A stretch of 64,000 nt of DNA from Pelagibacterium flavum. Lineage in GTDB: Bacteria; Pseudomonadota; Alphaproteobacteria; Rhizobiales; Devosiaceae. A model generated the notes under the pieces. That model made no database searches. It was not told the DNA's origin and was given only the letters and a program-made list of their open reading frames with translations. Positions 10,354 through 19,139 of this stretch are shown here, in pieces. The position numbers were made by a program, and so were the translations under genes. How positions within the stretch are numbered: the stretch's first letter is position 1; every line of letters starts with the position of its first letter. The stretch lies in assembly GCF_025854335.1 (NCBI RefSeq), contig NZ_CP107716.1:2535001-2599000 (forward strand), given 5' to 3'.

Positions 10354-11190
10354 GTGGACAACGAGAGGTCCGAACTTCGCTGGGGGGTCGAGCAGCGTCT
10401 CGAGTTCATAGAGTTCCGCCTGTTCTGGGAGGGACATGTGAACCGCAGCGACCTGATGGACCAGTTCGGGGTCTCGGTGAACCAGGCGTCCAACGACCTG
10501 AACCGCTACATCGGCTTCGCACCCGACAACATGGTCTACGACAAGAGCGCGCGGACCTACGTCCGTGGCCCCGAGTTCAAACCCCGATTCCTCGAACCCG
10601 ACGCAAGCCGCTACCTCGCCCAGCTTCGGTCGGTGGCGGACGGGATCCTCGACCGCGAGGACTCCTGGATCGCCGATCTCCCACCCTACGCCTCAGCCCC
10701 GACCCCGGTGCGCGGCGTCAATCCGGTGACGCTCCGCTCCGTGGTCGGCGCCATACGCCGGTCCGAGGCGATCGAGGTGAAGTACCAGTCCCTGTCCAGT
10801 CCAGAGCCACGTTGGCGTTGGATCGCTCCGCACGCCATCGGGTTCGACGGCTTCCGCTGGCACACACGGGCGTTCTGCCTGACCGACGAAGCGTTCAAGG
10901 ACTTCCTGCTTTCGCGAATACTGGAGATTCGCGGGTCGCGGGAAAGCGAAGTGCCTTCAGCGCACGACGGCGACTGGAATACCGAGGTTACCCTGGAGAT
11001 CGGGCCCCACCCCGCCCTGTCGGAAACTCAGGCAAAGGTCATCGCGCTCGACTACGGGATGCGCGGCGGCAAGGCGAAGATCAAGGTCCGACGTGCGCTG
11101 TTGTACTACGCGCTCAGGCGTCTCGGGCTCGATACTGATCCCGACGCGAGAAAGCCGCATGATCAGCAGATCGTGCTCTTGAACCGTTAG
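10354..11190 (+). CDS. WYL-domain transcriptional regulator, CapW/BrxR-like
   Basis: 278 residues from a GTG preceded by GGGAGG. An N-terminal winged helix (RLEFIEFRLFWEGHVNRSDL then DQFGVSVNQASNDLNRY) is followed by a WYL domain (about 135-200: AIEVKYQSLSS, WIAPHAIGFDGFRWHTRAFC) and a C-terminal WCX-like part. This architecture is that of CapW/BrxR repressors, which control CBASS, BREX and other phage-defence operons. The helicase gene just downstream, on the same strand, may have been its target operon before the IS21 insertion. The 171 bp before it hold no gene. Confidence 0.8.
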   Translation: MDNERSELRWGVEQRLEFIEFRLFWEGHVNRSDLMDQFGVSVNQASNDLNRYIGFAPDNMVYDKSARTYVRGPEFKPRFLEPDASRYLAQLRSVADGILDREDSWIADLPPYASAPTPVRGVNPVTLRSVVGAIRRSEAIEVKYQSLSSPEPRWRWIAPHAIGFDGFRWHTRAFCLTDEAFKDFLLSRILEIRGSRESEVPSAHDGDWNTEVTLEIGPHPALSETQAKVIALDYGMRGGKAKIKVRRALLYYALRRLGLDTDPDARKPHDQQIVLLNR

Positions 11191-11279
11191 ATACTTGGGG
11201 ATTCAGCGCGATCAGCATCAAACGCAGATCTGAATACGGCAACAACACAAGAAATTATTCGGTAGGGAATTCTGTAGAC

Positions 11280-12128
11280 ATGAATATTGCCGGGAAAGCT
11301 CCGCAGGATACAGGCTGGGATGCAGATCAGCGCGCGGTGATCGAGGCGGACACGGATGCCCGGCTAGTCGTTGAGGCGGGGCCCGGAACCGGAAAGACAG
11401 CCGTCGCCTGCGCGCGCCTCGCGCACCTGATCAACGAAGAGGATATTGAGGCCAGCAATACCTGGATGATCAGCTTCACGCGGACAGCGGTGGCGGAAAT
11501 CCGTGCACGGCTGCATTCCTACGTTGGCGATGCATCCTTTGCCATCCGGATAGCGACCATCGACTCGCATGCATGGTCCATCCACTCCGGTCACGACCCG
11601 AATGCCAGGCTGACCGGTTCCTACGAAGAGAACATTACTCGCGTCATCGAGCTTTTGAAGTCTGATGAGGACGTGGCAGACGAACTGGCGCAGATCGAGC
11701 ACGTCGTCATCGACGAGGCGCAGGACCTCGTTGGGCAGCGAGCGGATTTGATCGAGGCTCTGGTGAATCGGCTGCCTTCGGACTGCGGAGTCACGGTGTT
11801 CGCCGACGAGGCCCAGGCGATCTACGGCTTCTCCGATGACAGCATCGGACGTCGCAAGGGGGGAGCCTCAAAGCCCGGCATGCCGCTCCTCGACCGCTTG
11901 CGAGGCGTGAAGTCACTGGGCTTCACCACTTTTGTCCTTAAGGAGATTTATCGCACGTCTTCCCCTGGGCTTCGCAAGATCTTCTCCGAGTTACGGAGTG
12001 ACGTGCTCGACAAGCAGAAACACCGCGACGGTTTGCACGGCCAGACAGCGGAGAGAATCCGGGCGCTGGCGGACCAGCAAGGGCTGAAATGGACGCAAAT
12101 GAAAGTTGCGGATGTTGATTTCCGCTGA
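11280..12128 (+). pseudogene. UvrD/PcrA-type helicase, truncated by IS21
   Basis: The first 278 or so codons encode a superfamily-1 helicase N-terminus: Walker A GPGTGKT near residue 40, the SFTRTAV motif Ia, Walker B HVVIDEAQD near 140 and ADEAQAIYGF (motif III). At 12113 the insertion sequence begins and the frame ends within it at 12128, so motifs IV-VI are lost and the product is surely inactive. It follows a defence-type WYL regulator by 89 bp. The missing 3' half is not found on the other side of the IS, so sequence was lost. Confidence 0.85.
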
Positions 12129-12225
12129 GAAGTGACCCGGTTCAGGGAGATTTTTCCACTGAGAAGTGACCCATGTTTGAACGCTATCCTGCTCGTTTTG
12201 GGCGGGAGATTTAGGAGTGTTGGAC

Positions 12226-13752
12226 ATGGCGTTTTTGAGCGTTATCCGGCGCTGGCATTTCCGGGACGGTTTATCGATCCGGGAGATTGCGCGGCGCACG
12301 GGCCTGTCCCGGAATACCATTCGCAAATACCTTCGGACCGATACGGTTGAGCCGAAGTTCCAGGTTCCAGATCGGCCAAGCAAGATCGATGCTTTTGCCG
12401 AGAAGCTGTCAGGCTGGCTGAAGGCCGAGAGCCGCAAGCCGCGCAAGCAGCGGCGCACCATCAAGCAGATCCATGCTGATCTGGTGAGCCTCGGTTTCGA
12501 AGGCTCTTATGGTCGTGTGGCGGCCTTTGCCCGTCGATGGAAAGAGGAACGCCAGCGCGAGCAGAATGTGAGCGGCAGGGGCGTTTTCGTTCCTCTTGTT
12601 TTTGAGCCTGGCGAAGCTTTCCAGTTTGACTGGAGCGAGGATTGGGCACTGATCGGGGGCGAGCGGATCAAGCTCCAGGTCGCCCATACCAAGCTCTGCT
12701 ACAGCCGGGCCTTTATTGTGCGGGCCTATCTGCTCCAGACCCACGAGATGCTGTTTGATGCCCACAACCATGCCTTCCGAGTTCTGGGCGGCGTCCCGCG
12801 CCGGGGCATTTATGACAACATGAGGACGGCCGTGGACAAGGTTGGCCGTGGCAAGGCACGTCAGGTCAATGCCCGGTTCTCGGCCATGGCCAGCCACTTC
12901 CTGTTCGAGCCCGAGTTCTGCAATCCCGCTGCCGGTTGGGAAAAGGGTATGGTGGAAAAGAACGTGCTCGATATGCGGCACCGGCTTTTCCAGCCCTTGC
13001 CACGTGCAAACTCGCTCGATGAGTTGAACGTCTGGCTCGAGCAGCGCTGTGTGGCTCTATGGGAAGAGATTGCTCATGGCGCGGAACCGGGTTCGGTTGC
13101 CAATTCCTGGTGCATCGAGACGCCGTATCTGATGACCGTGCCGCGGGCCTTTGACGGGTTCATCGAACATACCAAACGGGTCTCGCCCACCTGCCTGGTT
13201 CACCTCGAGCGCGTTCGCTATAGCGTTCCGGCCTCGTTCGCCAACAGACCGGTCAGCGTCAGGGTCTATCCGGACCGCATTGTCGTTGTCGCTGAAGGCC
13301 AGGCGATCTGCGAGCACAAGAGGATTATCGAGCGGCATCATGGGCAGGGTCACACCGTTTATGACTGGCGCCATTATCTGGCGGTGATCCAGCGCAAGCC
13401 CGGTGCCCTGCGCAATGGTGCACCCTTTGCCGACATGCCCGATGGATTCCGGCAACTTCAGCGCCACCTTCTGGGCAAACCCGGTGGCGATCGTGAGATG
13501 GTCGAGATCCTGGCTCTGGTTCTCCATCACGACGAACAGGCGGTGCTGGCCGCGGTCGAGATGGCGCTGGAGGCCGGGGTGCCCACCAAGACCCATATCC
13601 TCAACCTGTTGCACAGGCTGATCGATGGCAAGCCGGGAACGGTGCCGCCAGTCAGGGCACCGCAGGCCCTTGTGCTGGGCAAGGAACCGCAGGCCAATGT
13701 CGAGCGCTACGATACCCTGCGCGCGGACAAGGAGGTGCGCCATGCGTCATGA
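12226..13752 (+). CDS. istA: IS21 transposase IstA
   Basis: 508 residues from the ATG at 12226, 8 bp after AGGAG. The frame also has GTG and TTG codons at 12217 and 12220, which overlap that ribosome site. An N-terminal HTH ([22 protein letters not shown]) is followed by a DDE integrase core (FDWSEDW with first Asp, YDNMRTAV with second, then the distal Glu in GMVEKNV), and a C-terminal Mu-like beta domain. It is full length and looks intact. It overlaps istB by 11 bp, the usual coupled arrangement. Confidence 0.95.
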   Translation: MAFLSVIRRWHFRDGLSIREIARRTGLSRNTIRKYLRTDTVEPKFQVPDRPSKIDAFAEKLSGWLKAESRKPRKQRRTIKQIHADLVSLGFEGSYGRVAAFARRWKEERQREQNVSGRGVFVPLVFEPGEAFQFDWSEDWALIGGERIKLQVAHTKLCYSRAFIVRAYLLQTHEMLFDAHNHAFRVLGGVPRRGIYDNMRTAVDKVGRGKARQVNARFSAMASHFLFEPEFCNPAAGWEKGMVEKNVLDMRHRLFQPLPRANSLDELNVWLEQRCVALWEEIAHGAEPGSVANSWCIETPYLMTVPRAFDGFIEHTKRVSPTCLVHLERVRYSVPASFANRPVSVRVYPDRIVVVAEGQAICEHKRIIERHHGQGHTVYDWRHYLAVIQRKPGALRNGAPFADMPDGFRQLQRHLLGKPGGDREMVEILALVLHHDEQAVLAAVEMALEAGVPTKTHILNLLHRLIDGKPGTVPPVRAPQALVLGKEPQANVERYDTLRADKEVRHAS

Positions 13753-14533
13753 TCCGGCAAGCGCGGCCCTGATCATCATGCTCAAGAGCCTCAAGATGGC
13801 AGGCATGGCCCAGGCAATCAGCGAACTCACCGAACAGGGATCTCCGGCCTTTGAATCGGCCGTTCCGATCCTCTCACAATTGCTCAAGGCCGAGATGGCT
13901 GAAAGAGAGACGCGATCCATTGCCTATCAGCTCAAGGTGGCGCGCTTTCCAACCTACAAGGACTTGGCTGGCTTTGATTTTGCCAGTAGCGAGATCAATG
14001 AGGCCCTGGTGCGCCAGCTTCATGCCGGCGCCTTTATCGACAAGGCCGACAACGTGGTGTTGGTGGGCGGGCCGGGAACCGGCAAGACCCACATCGCCAC
14101 GGCACTGGGCATTCAGGCCATCGAGCATCACCGCAAGCGGGTTCGCTTCTTTTCGACCGTCGAACTGGTCAATGCGCTGGAGCAGGAAAAGGCCCAGGGC
14201 AAGGCCGGGCAGATCGCCAACCGGCTCATCCATTCCGATCTGGTGATCCTTGATGAGCTCGGATATTTGCCCTTCAGCGCTTCAGGAGGAGCATTGCTCT
14301 TCCATCTGCTGAGCAAGCTCTATGAGCGCACCAGCGTCATCATCACCACCAATCTCAGCTTTGCCGAATGGGCCAGCGTATTCGGCGACGCCAAGATGAC
14401 GACCGCGCTGCTCGACCGGCTGACCCATCACTGCCATATCCTCGAGACCGGAAACGACAGCTTCCGGTTCAAAAACAGCTCGGCCCAAACCGTCAAAACC
14501 AAAAAGGAGAAAACACCCGGCTTGACCACCTGA
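13742..14533 (+). CDS. istB: IS21 helper ATPase IstB
   Basis: 263 residues. It is a DnaC/DnaA-type AAA+ protein: Walker [12 protein letters not shown] near residue 104, Walker [13 protein letters not shown] near 164, sensor-like [10 protein letters not shown] near 205. IstB forms the decameric clamp that selects target DNA and stimulates IstA. It is intact, so together with IstA and good ends this copy could still be mobile. Confidence 0.95.
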   Translation: MRHDPASAALIIMLKSLKMAGMAQAISELTEQGSPAFESAVPILSQLLKAEMAERETRSIAYQLKVARFPTYKDLAGFDFASSEINEALVRQLHAGAFIDKADNVVLVGGPGTGKTHIATALGIQAIEHHRKRVRFFSTVELVNALEQEKAQGKAGQIANRLIHSDLVILDELGYLPFSASGGALLFHLLSKLYERTSVIITTNLSFAEWASVFGDAKMTTALLDRLTHHCHILETGNDSFRFKNSSAQTVKTKKEKTPGLTT

Positions 14534-14609
14534 CCAATCCCAAATCATATCCATGAGGCGGGTCAATTCTCGGTGAAAATACCGGGTCACTTCTCAGCAG
14601 AAATCAACA

Positions 14610-14816
14610 CAGCGACTGGCCGCTGAAGTCCTGGCCCTCGTCCTTCGGCGTCGCCGTGAACTCGAACTGCAGCGCCCGCTCGCAGGCATGGCCGAGGCGC
14701 GAGCCGCCGAGATAGTCGCGGGGCGGCCGCATGGCCTGATCGGCGGTAAGCGCCCGATCGACGGCGGCGTTGACCCGGTCGGCGAAGCTGGGGCGATGAT
14801 TGTAATCGAGGGTCAA
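14610..14816 (-). pseudogene. PD-(D/E)XK exonuclease-like gene, truncated by IS21
   Basis: Only the first 69 codons remain, starting at a TTG that overlaps the DUF6511 stop. The segment PRDYLGGSRLGHACERALQF followed by EFT resembles the N-terminal motif of phage Cas4/YqaJ-like exonucleases used with recombinases. The frame runs directly into the IS21 right end at 14609, so the catalytic core is lost. By position it would have been the exonuclease of the recombination module that follows. Confidence 0.55.
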
Positions 14817-15220
14817 AACGGCACCTCCGGCGTCTGCGTCCGGGCGATGTCGGACATGGCCTCGCGGAAGCCCTCGACGGCTTCCTCGATCAGCGCGCGC
14901 ACCTGCGCCTCGGTCAGTTCGCCGAGCGGGGTAGCCCAGCCGATCTCGTCCATCAGCAGCGCCACGCGCGTCATGGTGGCGGTGATCGCGGCGCGCTCTT
15001 CCTCGGTCAGGTCAACCATGGCGAAACGCTCCCGCGCCAAGCGCGTCCAGAAGGACTGGCAGGGCATCGAGCAGAACCAGACCGATGGCCGGGGTCGCTT
15101 CGACTGGTGCGGATCGAACCAGCCAAAACCACGAGTGGGTTGCCGGCAGACCGCACAGAGCGTCCCACGCGGATGCCAGAGCCGCCGCCGGTCGCTGGCC
15201 GTGATGGGGCTGGAGGCCAT
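14813..15220 (-). CDS. DUF6511 zinc-binding phage protein
   Basis: 135 residues. The N-terminus has two Cys pairs (CAVC and CSMPC) likely to bind zinc. The C-terminal half is helical and contains DEIGWATPLGELTEAQVRAL and EAVEGFREA, typical of DUF6511. Proteins of this family sit in recombination modules of alphaproteobacterial prophages and their function is unknown. It lies 4 bp after the helicase stop and overlaps the truncated nuclease gene. Confidence 0.7.
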   Translation of the reverse strand: MASSPITASDRRRLWHPRGTLCAVCRQPTRGFGWFDPHQSKRPRPSVWFCSMPCQSFWTRLARERFAMVDLTEEERAAITATMTRVALLMDEIGWATPLGELTEAQVRALIEEAVEGFREAMSDIARTQTPEVPF

Positions 15221-15223
15221 GGG

Positions 15224-16912
15224 TCATGCCGCCCTCCGTTCGGGCCGGGCGGCCGTGTCGATCAGCTGCCGGATGGCGCGCTTGTTGAAGCCGAAGGTCA
15301 TCAGCGCGGAGGCTCGGTAGCGTGTCAGGCCGAAGTCATGGCGGCACTCGGGCGGCAGGTACTGGAGCTGCTTCTCGGTCGGCGGCTGGCGCAGCCAGGA
15401 GCGGGTCTTGAAGGCGCTCTCGTCGGTCTCGTGCGTGTTCAGCCAGTCGTCGGCCTGCGCGAGGCAGACCGTGCGCTCACCGACACCGAGCAGATGCGGG
15501 CGTTCGCCCTTCGCGCCGCCGATGGCGTACCAGACTCCGTCCAGCCAGAAGATGCCGCCCCAGGCTGCGAAGCCCGTGGCCATCAGCGCATCGTCGGTGC
15601 CGTAGAGGTCGACCCAGGCGAAGCTGGACCGCTTCAGCAGGTCGATCTCGGTCATCATAAAGTCCGAGAGCGGCGCGGCACCGTCGCATTCTCCCGCAAC
15701 TAGATCCTCACGCGGGAACGCCTCACCGCAGAGCGGACATTCGGTGGCGGCCAGCGGGATCTCCGCCTCGCAAGCCGGACAGGTCTTGGTCGGCGCCTCG
15801 CCGGTTTCGGTCTTGCCGTCGAGATCGACATCCTGTTCCAGCGTGCCGTGGATCAGGCTCGACGTCCCGAAATCCAGCACGACGCAATCGGTCTTGACGA
15901 CGCCAGGATGTTCCTCGGGGTCGACGGTGCGCAGGCCGCGCCCGACCATCTGGATCATGGTGGACTTGTAGGAGCTGGGCCGCAGCAGCACGACGCAGGA
16001 GGTGGGTGGATGGTCCCAGCCCTCGGTCAGCACCGACACGTTGACGACGACGCGGATGCTGCCCGCCGCATAGTCGGCGAGGATCGCCCTGCGCGTCTCG
16101 GCCGCCAGGTCGCCGTGGATCAGTGCGGCGGAAGCGCCAGCTGCCCTGAACGCGTCGGTGACGTGTTCGGCATGCGCGACGGTGGAGCAGAACACCACGG
16201 TCTGCCGATCGCCCGCCTTCTCCTTCCAGTGGCGGATGACCTCGTCGGTGACGGGGGCGCGGTCCATGATGCCGGCCACCTCCGCCATGTCGAAATCCGA
16301 CATGGCCTTGCGGACCGAGCGCAGCTCGTCCTGCACGCCCACGTCGATGACGAAGGTGCGGGGCGGCACGAGGTGACCCGAGGCGATCAACTCGCCCAGC
16401 CGCACCTGATCGGCGACGTTGTCGAAGACCTCGCGCAGGCCCTTCCTGTCGCCCCGGTTCGGTGTCGCCGTGACCCCGAAGATGCGGGCGTCGGGATTGG
16501 CCTTGCGCACACGGTCGATGATGCGGCGGTAGCTCTCGGCCACCGCGTGGTGCGCCTCATCCACGACCAGCAGGTCGAGGCGGGGCATGTCGGCCAGGTT
16601 CGAGGCCCGCGCCAGCGTCGGCACCATGGCGAAGGCGACCTGGCCGTTCCACGACTTCTCCGTGGCGTCGATCACCGAGGTGGCGACGCCCGGTACCACG
16701 CGCTGGAACTTGGCGCGGTTCTGCGCTGTCAGCTCGTCGCGATGGGCTAGAACGCAGGCCTTGGCGCCGTCGCCGATCATCTCGCCGGTGACCGCCGAGA
16801 GCATGATGGTCTTGCCCGCACCGGTGGGCGCCACACCGAGCGTATTGCCGCGGGAGGCGAGCGCAGCCACGCTGCGCTCGACGAATGTCTTCTGGCGGGG
16901 GCGCAGGCGCAT
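15224..16912 (-). CDS. DEAD/DEAH-box (SF2) helicase
   Basis: 562 residues. RPRQ (Q-like motif) at the start, Walker A APTGAGKT near 30, DEAH (VVDEAHHAV) near 118, motif III GVTATP near 147, and the second RecA-like domain with VFCSTVAHAEHV, ALIHGD, NVSVLTEGWDHP and QMVGRGLR. A zinc ribbon (CPACEAEIP then CPLCGEAF) lies near residue 380, followed by a C-terminal domain of unknown role. It is the helicase of a phage replication or recombination module, similar in layout to UvsW/RadD-like proteins. Confidence 0.85.
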   Translation of the reverse strand: MRLRPRQKTFVERSVAALASRGNTLGVAPTGAGKTIMLSAVTGEMIGDGAKACVLAHRDELTAQNRAKFQRVVPGVATSVIDATEKSWNGQVAFAMVPTLARASNLADMPRLDLLVVDEAHHAVAESYRRIIDRVRKANPDARIFGVTATPNRGDRKGLREVFDNVADQVRLGELIASGHLVPPRTFVIDVGVQDELRSVRKAMSDFDMAEVAGIMDRAPVTDEVIRHWKEKAGDRQTVVFCSTVAHAEHVTDAFRAAGASAALIHGDLAAETRRAILADYAAGSIRVVVNVSVLTEGWDHPPTSCVVLLRPSSYKSTMIQMVGRGLRTVDPEEHPGVVKTDCVVLDFGTSSLIHGTLEQDVDLDGKTETGEAPTKTCPACEAEIPLAATECPLCGEAFPREDLVAGECDGAAPLSDFMMTEIDLLKRSSFAWVDLYGTDDALMATGFAAWGGIFWLDGVWYAIGGAKGERPHLLGVGERTVCLAQADDWLNTHETDESAFKTRSWLRQPPTEKQLQYLPPECRHDFGLTRYRASALMTFGFNKRAIRQLIDTAARPERRAA

Positions 16913-16925
16913 GGCAGGTCTCCCC

Positions 16926-17549
16926 CTACTGCGCCCAGCTCGGCCGACCGGCGTTGCCGGGTGCGGACGCGGGCTGGCTGGGCTGGGTGGCAGCGGTGGG
17001 CTGCTGCGGGGCGTGGCCCTGCGCCGGGGCGGCGGAGACCTGCGGCGCGACCGTGCCCATCAGCGCGGCGTAGTCGCGATGGTCGGGGGTGACGGCAGCG
17101 CGGATCTCGTTCTTGTCCTCGCCGTTGGTGTCGGTGCCGATGTCGATGCGGGCGACGAACTCGACCCCGTCGAGATCGCCGAAGCCGTTGATGCGGCGGC
17201 GCGCCTGCGCCTCGGGCGAGTTGTCCTTGTCCGAAACCCCGCGCGCCGAGTTGAGGATGCCGCGGATCAGGCCGCGCCCCATGTTGGCCCAGTCCGGGCC
17301 CTTCGGGCTGTAGAGGCCGATCAGCGACCAGACCTTGCGCCGGGCATAGGGCCCCTCAAGCACCGTGTATTCGGCGTCGAGATAGACGGCGCCGGTGGCG
17401 GCGCGACGCGCCCAGCCACCGGTCCAGCCCTGCGAGGCGTCGTCGAAGCCGCCGGGGCGGAGCGTCAGCCGAACCTTGGCGAGCTTGCCCTTCGGGATGA
17501 CGTTGGTGTTGGATTGCGCGGAGTTGAAGTCGTTCCAGGGTCCGGACAT
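16926..17549 (-). CDS. hypothetical protein of recombination module (possible ssDNA-binding)
   Basis: 207 residues from the ATG at 17549. The N-terminal two thirds look beta-rich (AKVRLTLRPGG, AVYLDAEYTVLEGPYARRKV, VEFVARIDIGTDTNGEDKNE). The end is a low-complexity Pro/Gln/Ala tail that closes in GRPSWAQ. A compact beta domain with a disordered tail beside a Sak4-like ATPase and a helicase suggests a phage single-strand-binding protein, comparable in context to DUF669 proteins. This is inference from context and not a motif match. Confidence 0.5.
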   Translation of the reverse strand: MSGPWNDFNSAQSNTNVIPKGKLAKVRLTLRPGGFDDASQGWTGGWARRAATGAVYLDAEYTVLEGPYARRKVWSLIGLYSPKGPDWANMGRGLIRGILNSARGVSDKDNSPEAQARRRINGFGDLDGVEFVARIDIGTDTNGEDKNEIRAAVTPDHRDYAALMGTVAPQVSAAPAQGHAPQQPTAATQPSQPASAPGNAGRPSWAQ

Positions 17550-17650
17550 TGCGCGGCTCCTTTCAGTTGGAGGATGGGACGCGCAGCGGCGTCGAAGGGG
17601 AAAAGCCACCCCGGCGACCGGATCGGGACACCGGGAATGGCGAGAGGCGC
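17550..17650 (-). promoter_or_regulatory. 5' leader repeat, copy 1
   Basis: The leader of the gene starting at 17549 holds a block (17597-17635) nearly identical to 19102-19138: GGAAAAGCCACC followed by ACCGGATCGGGACA(C/T)CGG on the plus strand, and then a second shared patch with GTTGGAGG. On the transcript this gives a short GC-rich hairpin with a U stretch. Two genes of the same module share the leader, so it may be a common regulatory element or a terminator/promoter unit. Confidence 0.4.
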
Positions 17651-18529
17651 TCAGCCATGGCCGGGCTCCTCAGCGGGCGCGGGATCGGCCGGGGTCACCG
17701 GCGGCCAGGTCAGGCGTTCGGAGGCAGGCGCTGCGGGACGCTGGATCTTCTCCATCAGCCGTCCGAGATGCGGGGCCTCGACCCTGTCGAGGCGGCCCGA
17801 GCGGTCCTTTGCCGGATAGCCCCAGGGGTTCAGCGTCTGGCAGACGAAGGCACGCTGCGGCTGGCCGCCGGGGTCCGGGATATCGGCCATGGTGATGACC
17901 TGATCGACGATGCCCGGCAGTTCGAGCCCGGTCTTCGAGCCGTCGATCTGCGGCTGGAAGACCTTGCGGTTGAAGTCATCGAGCCGCTCGTCGAGGATGC
18001 CAACGAACCATACATGCTTGCCGCGCGTGTGCTGCAGATGGGTCAGCCAGCCGATCATCTCGCGGCCATGCAGCCCGTAGGCGCCGCGGATGTCGGGCTT
18101 GCCGGTCTTCTCGGAGAACGCCTCGGGCTGGCCGCGACACCACTGGAAGCAGAGACGCCCGGCTACGGTGATCGAGTCGATGAAGACCGTCTCGTATTTC
18201 CCGATCACCGCGGGATCGCCGTAGCGCCCGCAGACCTCGTCGAAATGCGCCTGGCTGTAGGGCTGGTCCTCGCGCAGCGCCGGGTTCGGCCCGCCGATGA
18301 ACACCGCGAAATCGCGGCATTCCTTCCATGTGCGCGGCCGGAGCGTGTCGATCTCCAGCCCCTCGACCGCCAGATCCCCGGCCTCAAGGTCGAGGAAGAG
18401 CGTGGTGGAGGCGTTCAGCGTCCAGAGCAGGCTGGTCTTGCCGATGCCGGACCGGCCGAAGATGACGCCCTTGATGCCCTTGCGTTGCGCGAGCCGTTCG
18501 TCGGCGCCGATGATGGGAAGGACCATCAT
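17651..18529 (-). CDS. RecA-like ATPase, Sak4/AAA_24 type
   Basis: 292 residues from the first of two ATGs at 18524-18529. Walker A is GRSGIGKTSLLW near 24, followed by the acidic FLDLEAGDLAVEG strand, Walker B TVFIDSITVAG near 115, and HVWFVGILDE near 172. The C-terminal tail is Pro-rich. This is the layout of phage Sak4 single-strand annealing proteins, RecA-derived ATPases that pair with a nuclease and an SSB, both of which seem to be neighbours here. It overlaps the next gene upstream by 4 bp. Confidence 0.7.
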   Translation of the reverse strand: MMVLPIIGADERLAQRKGIKGVIFGRSGIGKTSLLWTLNASTTLFLDLEAGDLAVEGLEIDTLRPRTWKECRDFAVFIGGPNPALREDQPYSQAHFDEVCGRYGDPAVIGKYETVFIDSITVAGRLCFQWCRGQPEAFSEKTGKPDIRGAYGLHGREMIGWLTHLQHTRGKHVWFVGILDERLDDFNRKVFQPQIDGSKTGLELPGIVDQVITMADIPDPGGQPQRAFVCQTLNPWGYPAKDRSGRLDRVEAPHLGRLMEKIQRPAAPASERLTWPPVTPADPAPAEEPGHG

Positions 18530-18822
18530 TGGCCCTCCTTCTTCATCACCGCCGTGGCGGCGCGATCTGCGCCGATGCACCCCGCCTCGCGGGCGAGCTT
18601 GTAGAGGCGCTTCAGCGCGTCGGCACGGCGGTAGGCGGCCGTGCTCTCGCGCTCCGCCTCCACGATGGCGAAGGCGATCTCGTCCACGGTCGCCTCGACG
18701 ACCGACAGCGGCTCGCGCGGCTCGTCGCCGTGGCGCTGCGGGAGGGCGATGGTTTCGGGGAGGTCTTCGAGCGCGTAGCTCGCCTTGCGAAGACGGGTGA
18801 TGTCGTCCGGCAGGTTTGGCAT
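18526..18822 (-). CDS. hypothetical helical protein of recombination module
   Basis: 98 residues from the ATG at 18822 (an upstream in-frame ATG at 18864 exists). The sequence is mainly helical and charged, with AIVEAERESTAAYRRADALK and RLYKLAREAG. No motif is recognised. It overlaps the Sak4-like ATPase gene by 4 bp, so the two are co-translated. Confidence 0.55.
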   Translation of the reverse strand: MPNLPDDITRLRKASYALEDLPETIALPQRHGDEPREPLSVVEATVDEIAFAIVEAERESTAAYRRADALKRLYKLAREAGCIGADRAATAVMKKEGQ

Positions 18823-18860
18823 GGCTTTTCTCCGTGAGATGAGGTGATCGAGGAGGCCCA

Positions 18861-19055
18861 TCACGCGGCCTCGCGGACGTCGGGCGCGGGCTCGGCGACG
18901 TAGATCGCCAGCAGCGGCGTCCCGTCGGCATGAGCGCCGGCGTCCTCAATCTGATAGTTGCGGTTGGGCTCGCAGACCTCGGTCAGCTCCCAGCGGCGAT
19001 AGAGCCCCGGGAGACGCCTGAAATCCTCGAGCGACAGATCGGCAGTGCGGTTCAT
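18861..19055 (-). CDS. small hypothetical protein
   Basis: 64 residues beginning MNRTADLSLEDFRRLPGLYR, followed by WELTEVCEPNRNYQIEDAG and an acidic end. No known motif. It is kept in frame between module genes, with the same leader repeat as the gene at 17549, which supports its reality. Confidence 0.45.
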   Translation of the reverse strand: MNRTADLSLEDFRRLPGLYRRWELTEVCEPNRNYQIEDAGAHADGTPLLAIYVAEPAPDVREAA

Positions 19056-19139
19056 GCGTGTCTGCTTTCGGTTGGAGGGAAGGCGCTCGGGGCGCTCGAA
19101 TGGGAAAAGCCACCGGCGGGACCGGATCGGGACATCGGT
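19056..19139 (-). promoter_or_regulatory. 5' leader repeat, copy 2
   Basis: This contains the second copy (19102-19138) of the leader block described at 17597-17635, located directly upstream of the gene starting at 19055. The two leaders also share the GTTGGAGG patch (19070s) nearer the start codon. It doubles as the 84-bp gap after the sigma-like gene, so a terminator function for that gene is equally possible. Confidence 0.4.

Larger units (their letters stand above)
12113..14609 (+). mobile_element. IS21-family insertion sequence
   Basis: About 2.5 kb with istA and istB and terminal inverted repeats. The ends read TGTTGATTTC(C/T)GCTGAGAAG then TGACCCGG, 28 bp with one mismatch (12113-12140 against 14582-14609). 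Secondary internal copies of the GAGAAGTGACCC motif lie near 12157-12172 and, degenerate, near 14558, as is usual for IS21 multiple terminal repeats. No target duplication is visible and the two flanks are pieces of unrelated genes, so a deletion or recombination took place at this copy. Confidence 0.93.

Noticed and set aside
12113..14609. Search for a target-site duplication of the IS21 copy
   Set aside because: Bases next to the two ends (GCGGA and CAGCG) do not match, so no duplication is claimed.
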